This document shows positions 1 to 4,584 of a stretch of 5,849 nucleotides of DNA, one piece after another. The first letter of the stretch is position 1, and each line of letters starts with the position of its first letter. The stretch covers positions 1-5,849 of the forward strand of contig DAHWQN010000041.1 of NCBI GenBank assembly GCA_027340645.1. Direction: 5' to 3'. Below the pieces are notes generated by a model that saw nothing but the letters and a program-made list of their open reading frames with translations, made no database searches and was not told the origin of the DNA. This DNA is from Microcaldota archaeon. GTDB lineage: Archaea > Micrarchaeota > Micrarchaeia > Micrarchaeales > CABMGC01. Position numbers and translations under genes: made by a program.

Positions 1-371
1 ATATTCCGCCTTGCACTGTGTATGAAGTGGCCGCTGCCAATGCCATATCCATCTCCGTCGCCGCCTGTACCTATTACTGTAAGGCCATGGTTCGCAAGCT
101 TCACCCCCGTTGCAACAGGAAGCAGCCTGCCATGCAGCGTGTGGACACCATAAGTGCTGTATGCATGCGGCATCGCAGAGCTGCACCCTATTCCAGATAC
201 TATCGCAACATTATGTTTGTCTATGTTCAATTCCTGCAATGCCTTTGTTATTGAGGCATATACGCCAAAGTCTCCGCAGCCTGCGCACCATATTGGCTTG
301 TTCTTAGATGTATAAACCTGCTTTTGACCAGAGGCTGCTGAAGTTGTTGGTTGTGTTGTGATTTCTGCCAT
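1..371 (-). CDS. korB: 2-oxoacid:ferredoxin oxidoreductase, beta subunit (N-terminal 123 residues, cut by window edge)
   Basis: This is the TPP- and iron-sulfur-binding subunit of a 2-oxoacid:ferredoxin oxidoreductase, which oxidatively decarboxylates a 2-oxoacid to acyl-CoA and reduces ferredoxin in the cytoplasm. The ATG at 371 gives WCAGCGDFGV (C29, C32), GIGCSS (C63), HGRLLPVATGVKLAN (residues 80-94) and the TPP/Mg motif GDGDGYGIGSGHF (104-116), then HSARRN. The spacing of C29, C32 and C63 equals that of the first three cluster cysteines I recall for the Sulfolobus enzyme (12, 15, 46), shifted by 17, so this protein has a longer, Thr/Ser/Ala-rich N-terminus. The fourth cysteine and the rest of the roughly 300-residue protein lie outside the window. 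The start is 4 nt after the korA stop. A GTGAT at 375-379, overlapping that stop, could pair with the 16S 3' end, so translation is probably coupled. Substrate (2-oxoglutarate, pyruvate or broad) cannot be fixed from this fragment. Confidence 0.95.
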   Translation of the reverse strand, partial: MAEITTQPTTSAASGQKQVYTSKNKPIWCAGCGDFGVYASITKALQELNIDKHNVAIVSGIGCSSAMPHAYSTYGVHTLHGRLLPVATGVKLANHGLTVIGTGGDGDGYGIGSGHFIHSARRN

Positions 372-375
372 TTTA

Positions 376-2115
376 TCACTTGCCTATTATTTCCACGGCT
401 TTTTCTGCTATCTCCTTGCCGGTTATTGCCTCGCCATCATACTTGAGGATCTTGTCTTTAATTTCTATGCCTGTATTCATCATTACCACTTGCGCGAGCT
501 GTGCGGTGTAATTGCATTCTACATCAATCAGCTTTTTACCTTTCAATATGGCTATTACCTTCTCCTTGTCCATAGGAAACAGATAGCTAAAAGATATAAG
601 CCCAAGTTCTATGTCCTTTTCCTTAAGTAGTGCTATTGCCTCCAGTGCTGGTAGCGTAGTGGAGCCCCACGTTACAAGGAACTGTTTTGCATTTGGATTC
701 TCTATGTGCGGAACAAAGAAGTTTTCGTTTTTCAGCATCATGTCCATCTTGCGCATGCGTTTGTCATGCATTTTTATTCTTGTTTCTATTGAACTGTCCA
801 GGCCTGCAAACGCATCGCTTACAAGATCGCCATATTCGTCGTGCTCATCGCTTGGCGCTATGAACTCCATGCCTTTTGTCCCGGGTATGGACCTAGCTGA
901 CACGCCATCTTGATTATATTCATATCTCTTGAAACGCGTGCCTTCTGGTACACTCGTTGCTATCTTGCCGCGTTCTATTTTTACTGAGTTTATATCAAAA
1001 CCATCGACAGTTTCAAGATGCTCTGATAGGAACATATCTGATATTATTATAACAGGGCACTGGTACTTGTCTGCAAGGTTGAATGCCTGTGCTGTCAATG
1101 TGAAGCATTCATCCATATCCCTCGGTGCGACAACTACGCGGGGATATTCACCCTGCGACGCATACATTACGAAAAGCAGATCCGCCTGCTCTGTCTTGGT
1201 AGGCAATCCGGTGCTTGGACCTCCCCTCTGCACTTCTGCGACAACGAGCGGAGTTTCTATCATGCCTGCAAAACCGAGCGCTTCTGCCATTAGTGAAAAG
1301 CCTCCGCCGCTTGAACCGGTCATCGCCCTTACACCACTATATGATGCACCTATTGCCATGTTTATCGCCGCAAGCTCATCCTCAGTCTGCTTGAACAGCA
1401 CACCCTGGTTATCATGCGCCGCGAACCACTGCAATATGCCGCTTGCGGGAGTCATCGGATATGCGGAATAGAATTTGCATCCAGCAGCATACGCGCCTAA
1501 TGATATGGCAGTATTGCCATCCATTGTGTATCTTTCCTTGCCATCACCATTTAGACTATAGATTGTTGAGACACCGTCATATAAGTAGCCCTTCGATGCG
1601 ACATTGACATTATTCTTGACAATGGCGTCCCCTTTCCTGCCGAACATGCGTTTTATAACTGCTTCGAAGACGGATAGATTTATGCCGAGGAGTTTTATGA
1701 CTGCGCCTATTGCGACAGTGTTGCGCATTATTGGATCTCCGCTCTCTTTTACTGCTATATCAAGGATTGGTATTGGCAAGGGCCTGCATTTCGATGCATC
1801 GAGCTCGCGCACATTGACCTTTGTAGGATCGTATATTACAACTGCATTGTCATTCAAATGAGATTTTTGGTTTGTTATTGATTCCTGATTAAGCGCAACA
1901 AGCACATCTATGCCATCTCCATGGCTTAGCAGTCTCTCTGCACCGTCACCTACACGCACCTGGAACCATACATGGCCTCCGCGTATTATTGATTGGTAGC
2001 CGCGATAACCAAATATCTGCATGCCATCATTTGCAGCTACCTTGAGAAGCAGGGTCCCGCTTGACTCCACTCCGTCACCATTTGCTCCTGCGATTCTTAC
2101 GTTAACACTGGACAT
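376..2115 (-). CDS. korA: 2-oxoacid:ferredoxin oxidoreductase, fused gamma-alpha subunit
   Basis: Partner of KorB in the same enzyme. The 579-residue protein starts with a gamma domain (about 1-185; GANGDGV at 10-16 and RGGHVWFQVR at 45-54), followed by the alpha pyrimidine-binding domain. That domain has YPMTP at 219-223 (the YPITP motif with Met for Ile), TEDELAA at 244-250, GSSGGGF at 267-273 and QRGGPSTGLPTKTEQ at 296-310. After it come EHDEYG (424-429) and the C-terminal WGSTTLPALEA region (483-493). Gamma-alpha fusion and roughly 580-630 residues are usual for the archaeal two-subunit type, which lacks a separate ferredoxin-like delta subunit. An ATG at 2145 would add 10 residues (MKCKRPEGKK). 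I prefer 2115 because the TATA box at 2159-2165 predicts transcription starting near 2136, below that ATG, and because a Shine-Dalgarno-like GAAGGTAA precedes 2115. It is first in an operon with korB. All expected motifs are intact. Confidence 0.95.
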   Translation of the reverse strand: MSSVNVRIAGANGDGVESSGTLLLKVAANDGMQIFGYRGYQSIIRGGHVWFQVRVGDGAERLLSHGDGIDVLVALNQESITNQKSHLNDNAVVIYDPTKVNVRELDASKCRPLPIPILDIAVKESGDPIMRNTVAIGAVIKLLGINLSVFEAVIKRMFGRKGDAIVKNNVNVASKGYLYDGVSTIYSLNGDGKERYTMDGNTAISLGAYAAGCKFYSAYPMTPASGILQWFAAHDNQGVLFKQTEDELAAINMAIGASYSGVRAMTGSSGGGFSLMAEALGFAGMIETPLVVAEVQRGGPSTGLPTKTEQADLLFVMYASQGEYPRVVVAPRDMDECFTLTAQAFNLADKYQCPVIIISDMFLSEHLETVDGFDINSVKIERGKIATSVPEGTRFKRYEYNQDGVSARSIPGTKGMEFIAPSDEHDEYGDLVSDAFAGLDSSIETRIKMHDKRMRKMDMMLKNENFFVPHIENPNAKQFLVTWGSTTLPALEAIALLKEKDIELGLISFSYLFPMDKEKVIAILKGKKLIDVECNYTAQLAQVVMMNTGIEIKDKILKYDGEAITGKEIAEKAVEIIGK

Positions 2116-2119
2116 TTTC

Positions 2120-2127
2120 TTACCTTC
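2120..2127 (-). promoter_or_regulatory. Shine-Dalgarno site of korA
   Basis: On the minus strand GAAGGTAA lies 4 nt before the ATG at 2115 and matches 6 of 8 bases of GGAGGTGA, the complement of the archaeal 16S 3' end. It decides the start between 2115 and the in-frame ATG at 2145. It is the clearest ribosome binding site in the window, since most other starts here look leaderless. Confidence 0.55.
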
Positions 2128-2158
2128 TGGTCTCTTGCATTTCATTTTAATCTATAGC

Positions 2159-2165
2159 TTTATAA
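2159..2165 (-). promoter_or_regulatory. TATA box of the korAB operon
   Basis: The minus strand reads TTATAAA, preceded by an A-rich stretch that could serve as BRE. A start about 26 nt downstream falls near 2136, leaving a leader of about 20 nt before the korA ATG at 2115. The plus strand over the same bases reads TTTATAAT, so the element could also fire rightwards with a start near 2188. Confidence 0.5.
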
Positions 2166-2186
2166 TAGTTTAAGCCTGTTCTGCAT

Positions 2187-2200
2187 ATGACGTAAGTCAT
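2187..2200 (+). repeat. Inverted repeat forming a 5-bp hairpin with a GUAA loop
   Basis: ATGAC and GTCAT are perfect inverted arms around GTAA. As plus-strand RNA this is a C-G-closed GNRA tetraloop; the minus-strand version has a UUAC loop. As DNA it could also be a short operator upstream of korA. Confidence 0.5.
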
Positions 2201-2209
2201 TACGACACG

Positions 2210-2221
2210 TACATACATGTA
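2210..2221. repeat. Small inverted repeat TACAT-AC-ATGTA
   Basis: The arms are 5 bp with a 2-bp AC centre, directly upstream of the TATA-like box at 2222-2229. It overlaps the end of the 9-mer ACACGTACA (2205-2213), which recurs at 2358-2366 inside the larger palindrome. This suggests, but does not show, a shared regulator site. Confidence 0.4.
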
Positions 2222-2229
2222 TTTATACT
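2222..2229 (+). promoter_or_regulatory. TATA-like box ahead of the 18-codon mini-ORF
   Basis: TTTATACT is centred near 2225 and predicts a start around 2251, about 3 nt before the ATG at 2255. The geometry matches the nearly leaderless genes elsewhere in the window. It would give a transcript lacking most of the first arm of stem 1, so it and the pseudoknot RNA are competing readings. Confidence 0.35.
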
Positions 2230-2240
2230 TAGGTATTGGA

Positions 2241-2292
2241 ATTGCGACAGCATTATGCTCTTAGTAGCCGTGTTTGCCATTGCTGTTGCGAT
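2241..2292 (+). repeat. 12-bp stem (2241-2252 with 2281-2292)
   Basis: Twelve consecutive pairs form in plus-strand RNA, ten Watson-Crick and two wobbles (U2243-G2290, G2246-U2287). The enclosed loop is 28 nt and contains the first arm of the second stem. Confidence 0.55.
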
Positions 2293-2311
2293 ACTAAAGA
2301 ATATTGTATAA
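2255..2311 (+). CDS. Possible 18-residue hydrophobic peptide
   Basis: ATG to TAA encodes MLLVAVFAIAVAILKNIV, almost wholly hydrophobic and long enough for a minimal membrane segment, with one Lys near the C-terminus. A TATA-like box 26-33 nt upstream makes a leaderless transcript plausible. It sits between divergent korA and the permease gene, so a small membrane partner or a leader peptide can be imagined, but no family is recognised. Such a short frame can arise by chance, and it overlaps RNA stems that may be the real signal. Confidence 0.2.
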   Translation: MLLVAVFAIAVAILKNIV

Positions 2312-2320
2312 TATGGCAAA
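2273..2320 (+). repeat. 8-bp stem TTTGCCAT / ATGGCAAA
   Basis: The perfect arms 2273-2280 and 2313-2320 interlock with the 12-bp stem. An inner ATATT-GTAT-AATAT repeat (2301-2314) overlaps the second arm and could compete with it. Confidence 0.55.
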
Positions 2321-2330
2321 AGGCCTTGTG

Positions 2331-2347
2331 CTCTCTTTGTTCTTTTA
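2331..2347 (+). terminator. T-rich tract, possible archaeal terminator
   Basis: A pyrimidine run with T3 and T4 blocks follows the pseudoknot region and precedes the permease promoter. Archaeal RNA polymerase ends transcripts at such T tracts. Its last bases (TTTTATA, 2343-2349) also resemble a TATA box, so the reading is ambiguous. Confidence 0.3.
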
Positions 2348-2355
2348 TACCAAAA

Positions 2356-2373
2356 ACACACGTACACGTGTGT
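2356..2373. promoter_or_regulatory. Perfect 8-2-8 palindrome, putative operator of the permease gene
   Basis: ACACACGT-AC-ACGTGTGT is a perfect inverted repeat that ends 11 bp before the permease TATA box. A dimeric regulator bound here would sit just upstream of TBP/TFB, a place where archaeal activators often bind. It contains ACACGTACA, which also occurs at 2205-2213. The regulator is unknown. Confidence 0.5.
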
Positions 2374-2384
2374 CCAAAGGCAAT

Positions 2385-2393
2385 ATATTTAAA
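2385..2393 (+). promoter_or_regulatory. TATA box of the permease gene
   Basis: ATATTTAAA is centred near 2389-2390 and predicts transcription from about 2415-2417, so the mRNA would begin at or next to the ATG at 2418. No Shine-Dalgarno sequence precedes that ATG, which fits a leaderless transcript. Confidence 0.65.
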
Positions 2394-2417
2394 ATCATTA
2401 CATGTCCATAGTCATGC

Positions 2418-3740
2418 ATGCCTAAGAACAAGATAGGCGTTATAGCGGCCATGGCTGTTGCGCTAGGCGCAATTATAGGTGCCGGCATATTTGTACTGAG
2501 TGGAACAGTAATAGCCATAGCCGGACCGTATGCCATACTGGCATTCGCAATAGTAGGTCTTGTGGCACTTGCTGTGGCCCTGAACTTCGGAATGTTAGGA
2601 ATGATAATGCCTTCTGCAGAAGGTGCATCATATTCATATGTTTACAAGGCATTTGGCAGCGAAATGGGCTTTATAACAGGCATACTCTTGTACTTCAGCT
2701 TTGCCACAGCCGTTTCAGTAGTATCCCTGGGATTCGGAACAACGCTTGCTAGTGTCCTCGGAAGCCAATTTTCCGGATACGGATATGTCTTCTCGATTGC
2801 ATTGATAGCTGCAGTCGGCTTGATAAACTTGCGTGGCATAAGAAATGCTGCACATACTGACGTGGCTTTGGTTATAGCCAAAATAGGTATACTGCTCATA
2901 TTTGTCGCATTCGCAATAATCTTCGCATTCAGCAGCAGCCAGTTTAAACTGTCTAACTTCTCAGGAAGCGGATCTGGAGGTTCCATAATAACCGATATAC
3001 TTGAAGCCAGCGTGGCAATATTCTTTGCTTATACTGGTTTCCAGACAGTCAGTACTTTTACATCAAGAATCGTAGGCGGAGCGAAGGCAGCCGCAAAAGC
3101 AATAACAACAGCTGTGGTCATAAGCATTGTAATTTACATACTTGTTATAATATCGCTAATGCTGTTGAAACCTGCATCGTCATTTAATATAAACTCGGAT
3201 CCTCTGACATCAGCACTCGCTGCGGCGAGCGCACCGCAGTGGCTGTTCTTGTTAGTAAGCATAGGAGCGCTTATAGCTACAGCATCTGCAACCATCGCCA
3301 TGGTGCTTGCAGCATCACACGTCATGTACCAGATAAGCAAAGACGGGCTTCTTCCGAAAATATTCAGAAAATACAATGCAGAGAATGACGTAGCATTCAA
3401 CAGCGTAATTGTGTCAGTAATTATAGCCGCAGTGATGCTTTTTGCAGGGAACGTGTATATTATAGCAGCCATATCAAACTTCGGGCTTCTTTTCTCGTAT
3501 ATAATGTCAATTATTGCACTGGTGCATTTCCATAAGCGCAATAAAATGCATGGTGCTAGACCAATTTTCTATCCTTATCTGCAGATAGCAACAATAATAA
3601 TGCTCATGATATTTATGTATGGACTTCCTCAAGAAGCATTTGTCATAAACGTAGTGATAGTCATATCATTGATAGTTGTATACTATACATTACGTGAAGT
3701 GGAGGATAAACGAATAATAAGAATAAGATTATTCAAGTGA
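2418..3740 (+). CDS. APC-superfamily amino acid permease
   Basis: This 440-residue cytoplasmic-membrane protein belongs to the amino acid-polyamine-organocation superfamily and probably imports an amino acid or polyamine by cation coupling. The TM1 signature GAIIGAGIFVLSG (17-29) and following AGPYAILAF (35-43) are typical, as are NLRGIRNA (137-144) and the cytoplasmic loop YQISKDGLLPKIFRKYN (304-320). I count about 12 helices, roughly at 6-28, 34-56, 84-106, 123-137, 146-170, 193-213, 229-250, 272-300, 323-342, 345-371, 384-402 and 405-424, with a short basic C-tail. The length suits the family. In TM6 the usual FFAFIGFD...EE...NP pattern reads FFAYTGFQ (202-209), then STFTSRIVGG, without the acidic pair or NP. 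The substrate is therefore uncertain. It has its own promoter and possible operator and converges on the 74-aa gene. Confidence 0.9.
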   Translation: MPKNKIGVIAAMAVALGAIIGAGIFVLSGTVIAIAGPYAILAFAIVGLVALAVALNFGMLGMIMPSAEGASYSYVYKAFGSEMGFITGILLYFSFATAVSVVSLGFGTTLASVLGSQFSGYGYVFSIALIAAVGLINLRGIRNAAHTDVALVIAKIGILLIFVAFAIIFAFSSSQFKLSNFSGSGSGGSIITDILEASVAIFFAYTGFQTVSTFTSRIVGGAKAAAKAITTAVVISIVIYILVIISLMLLKPASSFNINSDPLTSALAAASAPQWLFLLVSIGALIATASATIAMVLAASHVMYQISKDGLLPKIFRKYNAENDVAFNSVIVSVIIAAVMLFAGNVYIIAAISNFGLLFSYIMSIIALVHFHKRNKMHGARPIFYPYLQIATIIMLMIFMYGLPQEAFVINVVIVISLIVVYYTLREVEDKRIIRIRLFK

Positions 3741-3772
3741 CAAGGAGGAAAAATTAATTATTTTCAGGAATC
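3741..3772. terminator. Convergent 3' ends with T-rich tracts
   Basis: Only 13 bp separate the two stop codons. On the minus strand TAATTTTTCC follows the small gene, giving a T5 run. On the plus strand a TTATTTTC tract (and TCTTTTCTTC just beyond) follows the permease. Both fit archaeal oligo-T termination. There is no stem-loop. Confidence 0.35.
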
Positions 3773-3978
3773 TTTTCTTCTACCCCGTATAGCAGCTCGA
3801 TCATCTTGGCATGCTGTATCATGCGCAAAAGTTCGTTGAACTGCCTGTCGCTAGAATGCTTTGCGAGCTTAAGCAATTCAGCAACTACGCTACCGTCAGT
3901 ATTCCAGAAGTGCCTTCCGGCACTTTGTTCGTTGCCTGCTGGAAAGTTTAACCGCAATCTGATGTTATTTTTAGACAT
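3754..3978 (-). CDS. Small protein of unknown function, 74 aa
   Basis: I do not recognise a family. The protein begins with a basic, probably beta-forming stretch (NNIRLRLNF, 4-12) and a Gly/Asn-rich middle. The second half is helical and amphipathic (VVAELLKLAKH, then FNELLRMIQHAKMIELLYGV) with an acidic tail ending PENN. There is no signal peptide or membrane segment, so it is likely cytoplasmic. A good TATA box at 4011-4018 predicts a start near 3988, about 10 nt before the ATG at 3978, which is the main reason to accept the gene. It lies downstream of a tRNA gene on the same strand but has its own promoter. The overlapping plus-strand frame (3806-4027) has no promoter and runs through this promoter region, so I discard it. 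Confidence 0.6.
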   Translation of the reverse strand: MSKNNIRLRLNFPAGNEQSAGRHFWNTDGSVVAELLKLAKHSSDRQFNELLRMIQHAKMIELLYGVEEKIPENN

Positions 3979-4010
3979 CCCACATCGCCAAGACTATTGT
4001 GCATCACGAA

Positions 4011-4018
4011 TTTATAAA
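4011..4018 (-). promoter_or_regulatory. TATA box of the 74-aa gene
   Basis: The minus strand reads TTTATAAA, very close to the archaeal consensus, centred 26 bp above a predicted start near 3988. The leader would be about 10 nt. Confidence 0.6.
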
Positions 4019-4033
4019 CCTATTTGAATTGTC

Positions 4034-4048
4034 AGAAGATTAAAATGC
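4034..4048 (-). terminator. Possible tRNA 3' terminator tract
   Basis: About 25 nt past the tRNA, the minus strand reads GCATTTTAATCTTCT. This is T-rich and lies ahead of the TATA box of the next gene. The signal is weak. Confidence 0.25.
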
Positions 4049-4072
4049 AATGATACGAACATTTTGATAATG

Positions 4073-4144
4073 TGGACTCTGCGGGATTCGCACCCGCGAC
4101 CTTTCCGTTGCGAACGGAACGCGCTGCTGCTGCGCCAAGAGCCC
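4073..4144 (-). tRNA. tRNA-Ala (anticodon CGC), with atypical D- and T-loop bases
   Basis: The 72-nt minus-strand gene folds completely. Its acceptor GGGCTCT pairs with AGAGTCC and includes G3-U70, the alanine identity pair. The D stem is GCGC/GCGC with loop AGCAGCA. The anticodon stem TTCCG/CGGAA carries the 7-nt loop TTCGCAA, so the anticodon is CGC, reading GCG. The variable loop is AGGTC, the T stem GCGGG/CCCGC has loop TGCGAAT, and the discriminator is A73. No CCA is encoded (ACA follows AGAGTCC), so the transcript needs the CCA enzyme. No intron is present. The D loop has A where G18 is expected and the T loop has G at position 55 instead of U, while G19, C56, T54, A58, G15 and C48 are kept. 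Confidence 0.92.
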
Positions 4145-4171
4145 AAATTAAGTACATAATTGTTGCGATAG

Positions 4172-4182
4172 TAATATTAATA
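4172..4182. promoter_or_regulatory. Shared AT box between the tRNA and the membrane-protein gene
   Basis: TAATATTAATA includes the palindrome TAATATTA (4172-4179). It is about 33 bp from both the tRNA 5' end (4144) and the ATG at 4210. It could act as a TATA box in either direction, with start sites near 4150 and 4203. I see no better TATA candidate at the right distance for either gene. Confidence 0.4.
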
Positions 4183-4209
4183 CAAGCATACAAATAAATT
4201 TGTGGTTTC

Positions 4210-4545
4210 ATGCTATATAGGGGCGATGTGCTAATTGCTGTGGGAGTCGCACTTATACTAATAACTTTGTGCATTGGCTACGTATTGTACACTAATGTGG
4301 AACAGGCAAATGCTTTGCAACAGAAGCAGCAGAATACACAAAGCCTGAACGCATCAGTTGGCTACCTCAGCAGCGGAATAACTAACATAGTAAAGACAAG
4401 CGCATATTATATCGTAGAAGTGATTATACTGTTCCTTTTTGCCAGTATAGGATATAAAATAGCTTCGATTGGCATGGAAGTAAACCGAGATTATGTTACG
4501 CAGGAAAAACGCCAATCCAAAAGCCAGGATCAGCGATATGGGTAA
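4210..4545 (+). CDS. Two-helix membrane protein of unknown function, 111 aa
   Basis: I do not recognise a family. After a short MLYRGD head, residues 7-27 form a strongly hydrophobic helix. Residues 28-66 are a polar, Gln/Asn-rich loop with an NAS glycosylation sequon at 47-49. Residues 67-89 form a second helix. A charged tail (NRDYVTQEKRQSKSQDQRYG) completes the protein. The basic tail suggests both ends are cytoplasmic and the loop faces outward. The ATG lies about 7 nt after the predicted transcription start from the shared AT box. The CCA-enzyme gene follows after 39 bp but has its own TATA box, so no functional link is implied. The overlapping minus-strand frame at 4354-4578 is a shadow. 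Confidence 0.75.
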   Translation: MLYRGDVLIAVGVALILITLCIGYVLYTNVEQANALQQKQQNTQSLNASVGYLSSGITNIVKTSAYYIVEVIILFLFASIGYKIASIGMEVNRDYVTQEKRQSKSQDQRYG

Positions 4546-4549
4546 TTTC

Positions 4550-4558
4550 TTTATATTA
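4550..4558 (+). promoter_or_regulatory. TATA box of the CCA-enzyme gene
   Basis: TTTATATTA is centred near 4554 and predicts transcription from about 4580, giving a leader of about 5 nt to the ATG at 4585. No Shine-Dalgarno site is present. Confidence 0.55.
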
Positions 4559-4584
4559 CTTCCCATCGATATACTCATGTTTGA

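Larger units (their letters stand above)
2187..2347 (+). ncRNA. Candidate structured RNA (GNRA hairpin plus H-type pseudoknot), family not recognised
   Basis: On the plus strand, a 5-bp hairpin with a GUAA loop (2187-2200) is followed by two interlocked stems. Stem 1 pairs 2241-2252 with 2281-2292 (12 bp, two G-U). Stem 2 pairs 2273-2280 with 2313-2320 (8 Watson-Crick bp). Stem 2's first arm directly abuts stem 1's second arm, and the two crossing loops are each 20 nt, which is the topology of an H-type pseudoknot. A T-rich tract at 2331-2347 could end a transcript. The two wobble pairs and the GNRA loop exist only on the plus strand. The TTTATAAT at 2159-2166 could start it near 2188. No box C/D, riboswitch, SRP, RNase P or 5S signature was found. 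It might instead be a cis leader of the permease gene, or a chance fold. Confidence 0.3.
2116..2417. other. Divergent intergenic region between korA and the permease gene
   Basis: This 302-bp stretch has no ordinary gene. It carries promoters at both ends, three inverted repeats, two interlocking stems, a T-rich tract and one hydrophobic mini-ORF, each listed separately. A longer reading at 2236-2436 (TTG start, 66 codons) is Cys/His-rich, runs into the permease gene in another frame and resembles no protein, so I do not call it. The density of self-complementarity is far above that of the other gaps in the window. Confidence 0.7.

Noticed and set aside
929..1471. A 180-codon plus-strand open frame opposite korA
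   Set aside because: It is antisense to the highly conserved alpha domain of KorA, has no promoter or recognisable domain, and is explained as a shadow of a real gene.
2116..2145. Extension of KorA to the ATG at 2145
   Set aside because: The predicted transcription start near 2136 lies downstream of it, and the Shine-Dalgarno site and the family N-terminus favour 2115.
2343..2349. TTTTATA as an alternative permease TATA box
   Set aside because: It would start transcription inside the palindrome and leave a leader of about 45 nt without a Shine-Dalgarno site. The box at 2385-2393 fits better.
2236..2436. A 66-codon Cys/His-rich plus-strand frame from a TTG
   Set aside because: It has a rare start, odd composition, spans the permease promoter and palindrome, and enters the permease gene out of frame. 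The cysteines are not spaced as metal-binding pairs.
2642..3541. Two minus-strand open frames (2642-2986 and 3134-3541) inside the permease gene
   Set aside because: They mirror hydrophobic coding sequence of the permease, lack promoters and resemble no family.
3741..3752. CAAGGAGGAAAA just after the permease stop, a perfect Shine-Dalgarno look-alike
   Set aside because: No ATG, GTG or TTG opens a frame at a suitable distance on the plus strand. On the minus strand the same bases are the T run and pyrimidine tract after the 74-aa gene, which explains them as a terminator.
4032..4274. An 80-codon minus-strand frame across the tRNA
   Set aside because: It runs straight through the tRNA-Ala and into the start of the divergent membrane-protein gene, so it is not a gene.
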